From Cyclobacteriaceae bacterium (GTDB lineage: Bacteria > Bacteroidota > Bacteroidia > Cytophagales > Cyclobacteriaceae), in the NCBI GenBank assembly GCA_028289505.1, contig JANQPK010000149.1:1-6898 (forward strand): DNA of 6,898 nucleotides, given 5' to 3'. The notes below the pieces were generated by a model. The model was not told the origin of the DNA, did no database searches, and was given only the letters and a program-made list of their open reading frames with translations. The translations under genes were made by a program, and so were the position numbers. Within the stretch, counting starts at the first letter, position 1. Every line of letters begins with the position of its first letter. Shown in pieces: positions 1 to 6,123 of this stretch.

Positions 1-22
1 GATTACCGCTAGTAAAAGATTT

Positions 23-1408
23 GTGGGAACTAGTCTAATTGAACAATTAACTGCTTTTCTGGATCAGAAACAGGTGCTGACCAATTCGGCGGTTAGTGAC
101 CGATATCATCACGTTTGGGAGATGGATCAGCCGCTGCAGGCAAAGGCAGTGGTACTGCCCAAGAGTACCGAGGAAGTCTCTAAAATCATCAGCATCTGTC
201 ATCAACAGCGTCAACCGGTGGTGATACATGGCGGGCGCACCAATTTAGTAGGTGGTACTGAGACTAAAGCCAAAGAGCTAGTGATCTCCCTGGAAAGGAT
301 GAATGAGATCGAGGAAGTTGATGCGGAAAGCCGAACCATTACCGTGCAGTCCGGGGTCATCCTGGAGCATGTACAACAAGCAGCAGATAGAGAAGGGTTG
401 TTGTTTCCCTTAAATTTTGGTGCTAAAGGCTCTGCACAAATGGGCGGGATCATCGCTACCAATGCAGGGGGCCTGCAAGTGCTGCGTTACGGAATGACCA
501 GGCAATTGGTAGTTGGACTGGAAGCGGTACTTGCTGATGGTACAGTTGTTTCATCCATGAAGAAACTGATTAAGGATAATTCTGGGTATGACCTGAAACA
601 ATTGTTTATCGGCAGTGAAGGGACATTGGGACTAGTTACAAGAGCAGTATTAAGGCTGGTGGAAAAACCCAGCAGCAGGATCAGCGCCTTGGCTGGACTG
701 GAAAGCTATTCACAAGTAGTGTCATTCTTGAAATATATGGACCAGGGTTTGGCAGGTACCTTGACCAGTTTTGAGCTTATGTGGCCCCGGACCTACAAGG
801 TATTAACCACACCCCCCGCCTCGGTTTCACCTCCCCTTCCATATGACTATAATTATTACGTGCTTTTAGATAGTATGGGCAGCGATCAGGAAGTAGATTC
901 CCAGCTCCTGCAAAGGTTATTAGAACAGGCCTTGGAAAGAAAGATGATTCAGGACGCAGTTCCGGCAACCAGCACCTCTGAAGTCAACCGCTTCTGGACC
1001 ATTCGTGAGGACGTGGAGCCGATGGTAGGTGCTTGCACTTATGCTCAACAGTTTGATATCAGCCTACCCATACCTCTTATAGGCACCACTGTGGAGGGTA
1101 TAGTAAACAAACTGACCCAACTCCCTGATGTGAACCAGGTTTTTACCTTTGGCCATGTGGCGGATGGTAATGTACACCTGGTAGTTGGGAAAAGCAATCG
1201 AAGTCAGGAGTTGACCAACCAAATTAATGATTTGGTATATAGCCCCTTAAAAGCCCTGGGCGGTTCAGTATCTGCCGAACATGGAATCGGCCTACACAAA
1301 AAGCACTATTTGCCTGTTAGTCGTACTGAACAAGAGCTCCAACTTATGAAAACGCTTAAGCGAACCCTAGATCCCCACAATATCTTGAATCCAGGAAAAA
1401 TAATTTAG
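23..1408 (+). CDS. FAD-dependent D-2-hydroxyacid dehydrogenase/oxidase (GlcD/D2HGDH-like)
   Basis: This 461-residue flavoprotein probably oxidises a small D-2-hydroxy acid to the 2-keto acid in the cytoplasm. The N-terminal FAD_binding_4 (PCMH-type) domain shows the pyrophosphate loop HGGRTNLVGG (residues 69-78), GAKGSAQMGG (133-142), NAGG (147-150) and GSEGTLG (197-203). The C-terminal FAD-oxidase_C domain shows FWTIRED (324-330), HVADGNVH (378-385), SAEHGIG (417-423) and a closing DPHNILNPGK. His378, His385, Glu419 and His420 have the same spacing as the metal-binding and catalytic set I recall for human D-2-hydroxyglutarate dehydrogenase. Two further substrate-contact positions differ, so the substrate is open. 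The length is normal for a stand-alone GlcD-type protein without Fe-S modules. The GTG start is chosen because it falls just before the usual N-terminal helix (SLIEQL). The frame is open to the left edge, so an upstream start cannot be excluded. No Shine-Dalgarno site is seen. The next gene follows after 8 bp. Confidence 0.88.
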   Translation: MGTSLIEQLTAFLDQKQVLTNSAVSDRYHHVWEMDQPLQAKAVVLPKSTEEVSKIISICHQQRQPVVIHGGRTNLVGGTETKAKELVISLERMNEIEEVDAESRTITVQSGVILEHVQQAADREGLLFPLNFGAKGSAQMGGIIATNAGGLQVLRYGMTRQLVVGLEAVLADGTVVSSMKKLIKDNSGYDLKQLFIGSEGTLGLVTRAVLRLVEKPSSRISALAGLESYSQVVSFLKYMDQGLAGTLTSFELMWPRTYKVLTTPPASVSPPLPYDYNYYVLLDSMGSDQEVDSQLLQRLLEQALERKMIQDAVPATSTSEVNRFWTIREDVEPMVGACTYAQQFDISLPIPLIGTTVEGIVNKLTQLPDVNQVFTFGHVADGNVHLVVGKSNRSQELTNQINDLVYSPLKALGGSVSAEHGIGLHKKHYLPVSRTEQELQLMKTLKRTLDPHNILNPGKII

Positions 1409-1416
1409 TCCAAACG

Positions 1417-2808
1417 ATGAAGTATCTGCTTATAATCACTCTGTTATTGCCTAATTTCCTATCCGGACAGGACAATAAGAACAACCAAAAGATCAATGGT
1501 TACAGGGGCATTTGGTTTACTCTTGGACAGTTCTCTTCAGATTATGGCGATAAATATTCGGGTGGACTAGGTACTTACACTGCCAAACATCGACCGCTGG
1601 CCATATATTCTGAAGAAGCGAAAAGAACCTATTTTGTGTACGGTGGTACCATATCAAAAGAACAGAAACACTTATTGTGCATGATCTCTTATTTTGATCA
1701 CAAAAGTGGTTTGGTACCTCATCCGACAGTGGTTTTTGATAAGGAGGGAGTTGATGACCCACATGATAATCCCAGTTTGTTGATCGATAAGCAGGGTTAT
1801 TTATGGGTTTTTGTAAGCGGCCGGGGTAGAAAAAGACCGGGATACAAATACCGCAGCAGCAAACCACACGATATCGACTCCTTTATCCAGATTACCCAAG
1901 AGGAAATGACCTATCCTCAACCACTCTACCGTGAGGACTTGGGCTTTTTCAATTTCTTCACTAAATATACCGGCATCAGAGAATTGTACTTTGAATCCAG
2001 TGAAGATGGAGTTAATTGGACTGAAGATGTAAAGCTGGCAGGTATCATAGAAGATGGCGCTACCAAAAGCGGGCACTACCAGATAAGCAGTGGAAATGGA
2101 AATACTCTGGGGACCTTTTTTAGTAGACATCCTGATGGAAATGTTGATCGCCGTACCGATTTGTATTATGTGCAAAGTACGGATTATGGTAAAGCATGGA
2201 CCAATGCCCAAGGCGATCGCTTAAAACTGCCATTGACCGCAGTGGAAAATCCAGCGCAGGTGGTGGATTATGCCAGTCTGGGTAAAAACGTCTATCTGAA
2301 AGATATGGACTTCGATGGCAAGGGATATCCTGTCTGTCTTTACCTGACCAGTGGAGGGCACCAGCCCGGACCTGAAAATGATCCTCGGCAGTGGAATTTA
2401 ACCAGGTTCGACGGCCAAAAATGGAATACAAAATCCGTTTTCCAGTCAGACCACAACTACGATATGGGTAGTTTGTATATTGACGGAGATCACTGGCAGA
2501 TCATAGCCCCGGCTGTGACCGGTCCTCAACCCTATTACTCTGGAGGAGAAATGGTGATTTGGGAAAGTATAGATGGAGGTGAGACTTGGAGCAGTAAGCA
2601 TCAACTAACCGGTAATAGCAGCATGAACCACAACTATGCCAGAAGACCTTTGCATGTGTCTGACTCTTTCTACAGTTTTTGGGCCGATGGTGATCCCAGT
2701 AGTTTTTCCGAATCCAAATTATATTTTGCAGATGCTAATGGTAATGTCTATCAACTCCCCTACCACATGAATGCTGAATTTGAAAAACCGAAGAAACTAA
2801 GGAACTAG
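1417..2808 (+). CDS. Secreted BNR_4-type beta-propeller protein, putative glycan-active
   Basis: This 463-residue exported protein is not one I can assign to a reaction. The N-terminus MKYLLIITLLLPNFLSG followed by Gln18 is a signal peptide, probably cut by signal peptidase I before Gln as is common in Bacteroidota. No lipobox Cys is present. The mature part resembles the BNR repeat family BNR_4: NGYRGIW (27-33), YSGGLGTYTAKHRP (47-60), HDNPSLL (116-122) and KPHDID (149-154). Three Asp-boxes (S-x-D-x-G-x-T-W type) lie at 194-201, 254-261 and 384-391, the last a perfect SIDGGETW, indicating a beta-propeller. Related propellers include ulvan-type polysaccharide lyases (PL24/PL25) and uncharacterised proteins of polysaccharide loci. 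The FRIP motif of canonical sialidases is missing. A periplasmic or surface glycan-binding or lyase role is therefore inferred. It lies 8 bp behind the FAD oxidase gene, suggesting co-transcription. Its last codons and stop lie inside an octamer repeat. Confidence 0.85.
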   Translation: MKYLLIITLLLPNFLSGQDNKNNQKINGYRGIWFTLGQFSSDYGDKYSGGLGTYTAKHRPLAIYSEEAKRTYFVYGGTISKEQKHLLCMISYFDHKSGLVPHPTVVFDKEGVDDPHDNPSLLIDKQGYLWVFVSGRGRKRPGYKYRSSKPHDIDSFIQITQEEMTYPQPLYREDLGFFNFFTKYTGIRELYFESSEDGVNWTEDVKLAGIIEDGATKSGHYQISSGNGNTLGTFFSRHPDGNVDRRTDLYYVQSTDYGKAWTNAQGDRLKLPLTAVENPAQVVDYASLGKNVYLKDMDFDGKGYPVCLYLTSGGHQPGPENDPRQWNLTRFDGQKWNTKSVFQSDHNYDMGSLYIDGDHWQIIAPAVTGPQPYYSGGEMVIWESIDGGETWSSKHQLTGNSSMNHNYARRPLHVSDSFYSFWADGDPSSFSESKLYFADANGNVYQLPYHMNAEFEKPKKLRN

Positions 2809-2888
2809 GGAACAAGGGAACATTGGCACCAAGGAACCAGGGAACAAGGGAACTAAGGAACCAGGGAACCAGGGAACTAGGGAATTAG
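2793..2888. repeat. Tandem array of twelve 8-bp units, consensus GGAACYAG
   Basis: Twelve consecutive octamers stay in exact 8-bp register with no indels. In order they are GAAACTAA, GGAACTAG, GGAACAAG, GGAACATT, GGCACCAA, GGAACCAG, GGAACAAG, GGAACTAA, GGAACCAG, GGAACCAG, GGAACTAG and GGAATTAG. Nine of twelve begin GGAAC, and variation is concentrated at positions 6 to 8. The array starts inside the end of the propeller gene and runs into the convergent intergenic space. The + strand is purine- and G-rich. Because 8 is not a multiple of 3, TAA/TAG triplets fall in different frames along the array. It is a minisatellite-like direct repeat and does not resemble CRISPR, since there are no spacers. 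Confidence 0.93.
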
Positions 2889-2890
2889 GG
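2864..2890 (+). other. Potential G-quadruplex motif (four GGG tracts, 5-nt loops)
   Basis: The junctions of the last octamer units create GGG at 2864-2866, 2872-2874, 2880-2882 and 2888-2890, separated by loops AACCA, AACTA and AATTA. This fits the usual G3+N1-7 intramolecular quadruplex pattern on the + strand. It would also be present in the 3' untranslated RNA of the propeller gene. Folding is a prediction from the pattern only. Confidence 0.5.
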
Positions 2891-3010
2891 CAGATCTCAG
2901 GAGGCAGGGTTCTGGTAGTAGGTTGCCGGTCACAAGATTCAGATCTAAGTATCGGAGAAAACTCTTAGGATTTGGTTCCTGGCACTTACTTAGCTTTTGG
3001 GATTTGTTAA

Positions 3011-3026
3011 TTGAGATTTGTCTCAA
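3011..3026 (-). terminator. Small hairpin just after the stop of the 976-aa gene, possible weak terminator
   Basis: TTGAGA, loop TTTG, then TCTCAA form a perfect 6-bp stem with a 4-nt loop. It begins 3 bases past the TAG of the minus-strand gene at 3030. The stem is only one-third G+C, and on the minus strand it is followed by TTAAC rather than a run of T. It is therefore a poor intrinsic terminator and may only protect the mRNA end. A direct repeat GATTTGT (3001-3007 and 3014-3020) overlaps it. Confidence 0.3.
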
Positions 3027-3029
3027 GGT

Positions 3030-5960
3030 CTATTTCAGCGCTTGCCAAAGAATCTCCACCGGATGCATGGCTTTTCTGCCGGTTCCATCCATTATTTGAT
3101 GCCGGCAGCTGGTCCCAGGGGCTGCAATAATCACTTCCTTAGCGGCATTTCTTACAGTAGGAAACAGCACCAGTTCACCAATTTTCATAGATAACTGATA
3201 GTGCTCTCGTTCATAACCAAATGATCCTGCCATGCCGCAGCAACCCGAAGGGATATTCTGAACGGTATAATTTGCAGGTAGTGATAACAACTTCTTAGTA
3301 GGCACTATCGAAGAGATCGCTTTTTGATGACAATGCCCATGAAGGCGAATTAATCTCTCATCCTCAACAAACTGCTCGCTGCTTATTGCACCTTTTTCCA
3401 TCTCCTTGCAAAGAAATTCTTCTATAGTAAAGGTATGCTCCGCAATTGACTGTGCGGCTTCCCTTAGATGTCCGGGCACCAGCGATAGATATTCATCGCG
3501 GAATGATAAAATTGCAGAAGGTTCTATACCCACCAGTGGGCTGGCCTCACTCACCTGATCTTTCAGCAATTCCACATTGCTGATGGCAATCTTCTTGGCT
3601 TTTTTAAGCAAGCCTTTGGACAACAACGTCCTTCCACTTTCCAGATGATTCGGGATTTCCACCTGATAACCAAGTCTTCCGAGGAGTTTTATCGTAGAAA
3701 TACCAATATTGGTATCATTGTAGTTGGTAAACTCATCACAAAACAGCAGCACCCGGTTTCCATCAGAAACCTGCTGGTCCTGTTTACGAAACCATTTTTC
3801 CAAAGTAGTACTGCCTAATTTAGGCAATGGCCTGTCAACAGCGAATCCAGCCAGCTGTTTAAACAGTCCCCCGGTTAACTTATTTGAGATAAAGAAGTTG
3901 TAAAGGCCAGGCACATAAGAAGCAATGTGATTGGCAGTATTAAAGCTAGCAATCAACCTGGTTCTTAGAGGAATACCTTCGGTATTGTAACGTTGTTGCA
4001 GAAACTCAGCTTTCAATTTCGCGATATCCACATTTGATGGACACTCCGCTTTACAGCCTTTACAGGAAAGGCAGAGGTCCATCACCTCCTTGATCTCATT
4101 ACTGGCAAAAGGGTTTTCCCGATCGGACCTGGTGAGTACCTCCCGTAAGATATTGGCACGTGCTCGTGTAGTGTCCTTCTCATTTCTAGTAGCCATATAG
4201 CTGGGACACATGGTACCGCCACTAAGGAAGGTCTTACGACAATCACCCGATCCGTTGCACTGCTCTGCAGCTTGTACAATCCCTTTATACGGTCCAAAGT
4301 CCATCACGGTATCGAATGAAGGGGTAACCTGGTCCTGCTCATACCTCAAGGATTTATCCATGGGTGGGGCATTAACAATCTTTCCCGGATTCAGTATATT
4401 CTGCGGATCCCAACTGTTTTTCACCTGTTGTAACAACAGGTAATTATGCTGTCCTACCATTTGAGGTATAAACTCTGCCCGCAATCTTCCATCCCCATGC
4501 TCGCCACTAAGTGATCCCTGGTATTTTTTAACTAAACCGGCGATCTCTTCAGCAATAACCCGGAACATCTTTTGTCCCTCTGAGGTTTTCAAATTCAATA
4601 TTGGCCTAAGGTGCAATTCACCAGTCCCTGCATGAGCGTAGTGAACCGAATACAAACCATGCTTTTTGAGTATTTCATTAAACTCCTGAATGTAATCTGG
4701 CAACTCCCTGACATCAACCGCAGTATCTTCGATTACCGGGGCGGCCTTTGCCTCGCCTGGTATATTAGCTAGTAACCCCAATCCGGCTTTTCTGAGCTGC
4801 CAAACCCGAGGCATATCCTCACCATATACTATGGGAAAGTGATAACCTAATCCCTCGCTTTTCAACTCGCTAATCAGACGCTCTGCCTTCTCTCTCCATG
4901 CTGCCTCAGTCTCAGTACGGAACTCTACTACAATTATTGCTTTGGGGTCTCCCTGCACAAAAAATCGGTTCTTACGCTGTTCAATGTTTTCTTTTGTACA
5001 TTCAAGTATGTAGTGATCCATCATCTCACAGGCCGTGGGTTGGTATTTTAAGGCCACCAGATTTCCCATCAGGCTGTCATGGATGGAGTCGAAATGTATG
5101 CAAACCAAACAACCTTGGGTAGGTGGAATTGGTACCAAATTCAGTTTTGCCTCGCTAATCAATGCCAAGGTACCTTCGGAACCCGCGAGCAGCTTACATA
5201 GGTTAAAGGGTTCACCATCCTGGTTGAAAGGATGTAGATTCAACAGCATGTCCAAGGCATAACCCGTATTTCGTCTGGGGATGCTGGACTTTGGAAAATC
5301 CCGCTTAATGGCCTCGCAATTTTCCGAATCTGACAACATGGTCTTGAGAGTGCTGTAAATGGAAGCCTCAAGCTTTGATGCCGTTTGGGCTGATCTTGAT
5401 TTAGCCACGAATTCCAGGTCGCTTAACGGACCAAACTCCGCCACACTGCCATCGCTGAGTACCGCTCTGGCCTCCAACAAGTGCTCGCGAGTGCTTCCAT
5501 AGACAATTGAATTGGCGCCACAGGAATTGTTACCAATCATACCCCCGATCATGGCTCTGTTGGCAGTGGCGGTTTCTGGCCCAAACATAAGTCCGTGAAC
5601 TGCCAGCTGTTTATTCAGGTCATCCCGTACTATCCCAGGCTGCACCCTCACCCATCTCTCTTCCGGATTGACTTCAAGCAGCTGATCAAAATGAATACTC
5701 ATATCCACCACGATCCCCGCTCCTACCACTTGCCCAGCCAAACTAGTTCCCGCTGCACGGGGTATTAATGGAGTATCATGGGAGGCAGCAAACCTTACCA
5801 GTTTGACCAGGTCTGCTTCGTTTCTAGGAACGGCTACAGCAAGAGGTAATTCACGATAAGCTGAAGCATCAGTGGCATACAATATTCGCATGGCCTGATC
5901 CGTGTGGAGTTTCCCATCCAAAGTTCGCGACAACCCATTTAATCTATCCTGTACCTCCAT
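3030..5960 (-). CDS. FAD-linked oxidase / 4Fe-4S / CCG-domain fusion dehydrogenase (YdiJ-like)
   Basis: This 976-residue respiratory-type flavo-iron-sulfur protein fuses GlcD-like and GlcF-like parts. It probably oxidises D-lactate, D-2-hydroxyglutarate or a related acid and passes electrons through Fe-S centres to a membrane acceptor. Residues 1-275 form the FAD_binding_4 domain: PRAAGTSLAGQ (67-77), GGMIGNNSCGANS (139-151) and GSEGTLA (260-266). Residues about 280-528 form the FAD-oxidase_C domain: HAGTGELH (443-450), SGEHGDG (485-491) and DPQNILNPGK (518-527). The Fe-S module has C568, C574, C585-P and a canonical C630-x2-C633-x2-C636-x3-C640-P. The C-terminal CCG region has a degenerate first half (ESGR, 774-777). 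Its intact second half shows HGHCHQK (874-880), SGCCGMAGSFGYE (905-917) and GTSCRHQI (949-956). There is no signal peptide or membrane helix. Length is close to YdiJ (about 1,018 residues). The ATG at 5960 gives a complete N-terminus. It is convergent with the propeller gene and divergent from the methyltransferase gene. The exact substrate is unproven. Confidence 0.92.
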   Translation of the reverse strand: MEVQDRLNGLSRTLDGKLHTDQAMRILYATDASAYRELPLAVAVPRNEADLVKLVRFAASHDTPLIPRAAGTSLAGQVVGAGIVVDMSIHFDQLLEVNPEERWVRVQPGIVRDDLNKQLAVHGLMFGPETATANRAMIGGMIGNNSCGANSIVYGSTREHLLEARAVLSDGSVAEFGPLSDLEFVAKSRSAQTASKLEASIYSTLKTMLSDSENCEAIKRDFPKSSIPRRNTGYALDMLLNLHPFNQDGEPFNLCKLLAGSEGTLALISEAKLNLVPIPPTQGCLVCIHFDSIHDSLMGNLVALKYQPTACEMMDHYILECTKENIEQRKNRFFVQGDPKAIIVVEFRTETEAAWREKAERLISELKSEGLGYHFPIVYGEDMPRVWQLRKAGLGLLANIPGEAKAAPVIEDTAVDVRELPDYIQEFNEILKKHGLYSVHYAHAGTGELHLRPILNLKTSEGQKMFRVIAEEIAGLVKKYQGSLSGEHGDGRLRAEFIPQMVGQHNYLLLQQVKNSWDPQNILNPGKIVNAPPMDKSLRYEQDQVTPSFDTVMDFGPYKGIVQAAEQCNGSGDCRKTFLSGGTMCPSYMATRNEKDTTRARANILREVLTRSDRENPFASNEIKEVMDLCLSCKGCKAECPSNVDIAKLKAEFLQQRYNTEGIPLRTRLIASFNTANHIASYVPGLYNFFISNKLTGGLFKQLAGFAVDRPLPKLGSTTLEKWFRKQDQQVSDGNRVLLFCDEFTNYNDTNIGISTIKLLGRLGYQVEIPNHLESGRTLLSKGLLKKAKKIAISNVELLKDQVSEASPLVGIEPSAILSFRDEYLSLVPGHLREAAQSIAEHTFTIEEFLCKEMEKGAISSEQFVEDERLIRLHGHCHQKAISSIVPTKKLLSLPANYTVQNIPSGCCGMAGSFGYEREHYQLSMKIGELVLFPTVRNAAKEVIIAAPGTSCRHQIMDGTGRKAMHPVEILWQALK

Positions 5961-5973
5961 AAGATTTAGCTCA

Positions 5974-5981
5974 CAAAATTA
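5974..5981 (-). promoter_or_regulatory. Possible Bacteroidota -7 box for the 976-aa gene
   Basis: On the minus strand TAATTTTG matches the Bacteroidota -7 consensus TAnnTTTG fully. It ends 13 bases before the ATG at 5960, so the transcript leader would be very short, about 5 to 10 bases. No TTG was found at the expected -33 distance; only a weak TTTAG lies upstream. The site is plausible but unsupported by a second element. Confidence 0.3.
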
Positions 5982-6050
5982 ACAATAAATATCTTATACT
6001 ATACCTAAATCATTCTTTGGACTACAGGAGTTAAGATATAAGCCGAAGCG

Positions 6051-6082
6051 TTGGTTACAGATATAATTAGAGTATACATTTA
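6051..6082 (+). promoter_or_regulatory. Possible Bacteroidota-type promoter for the methyltransferase gene
   Basis: A TTG at 6051-6053 is followed after 21 bases by TACATTTA at 6075-6082, which matches seven of eight positions of TAnnTTTG. The spacer is within the range usual for the primary sigma factor of Bacteroidota. A start a few bases downstream would give a leader of about 35 bases. The boxes are short and AT-rich sequence yields such matches by chance. Confidence 0.38.
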
Positions 6083-6110
6083 CAGATTAATGTTTCTTAT
6101 CTACTACTAC

Positions 6111-6114
6111 AGGA
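6111..6114 (+). promoter_or_regulatory. Shine-Dalgarno-like AGGA before the methyltransferase ATG
   Basis: AGGA lies 9 bases upstream of the ATG at 6124, a workable spacing. It supports this ATG rather than the overlapping ATG at 6128, which belongs to another frame. The same nonamer ACTACAGGA also occurs 85 bases upstream (6021-6029). Confidence 0.4.
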
Positions 6115-6123
6115 ATAGGCATC

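Noticed and set aside
1..12. Possible tail of an upstream CDS: frame 1 reads Asp-Tyr-Arg then TAG TAA
   Set aside because: A double stop ten bases before the GTG at 23 would suit a tightly packed operon, but three codons are not enough evidence to call a gene.
777..968. Minus-strand open frame inside the small FAD oxidase gene
   Set aside because: It lies wholly within a strongly supported gene, has low-complexity composition and no recognisable motif.
1517..2431. Three overlapping minus-strand open frames of 103 to 136 codons opposite the propeller gene
   Set aside because: They overlap each other and a well-supported secreted protein gene, show no domain features and have no promoter or ribosome binding site; they are antisense shadows.
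1417..2808. Canonical sialidase (neuraminidase) assignment for the propeller gene
   Set aside because: Asp-boxes are present, but the N-terminal FRIP arginine motif is missing and the conserved blocks fit the BNR_4 group better.
2793..2888. CRISPR array
   Set aside because: The units are 8 bp and directly adjacent, with no spacers, and no cas genes are present.
2891..2946. CAGATCT repeated at 2891-2897 and 2940-2946
   Set aside because: A 7-bp match with a palindromic core is expected by chance often enough, and there is no neighbouring structure to support an attachment site or operator.
4898..5262. Plus-strand open frames opposite the large dehydrogenase
   Set aside because: They overlap one another in different frames within a continuous conserved coding region and look like translated antisense.
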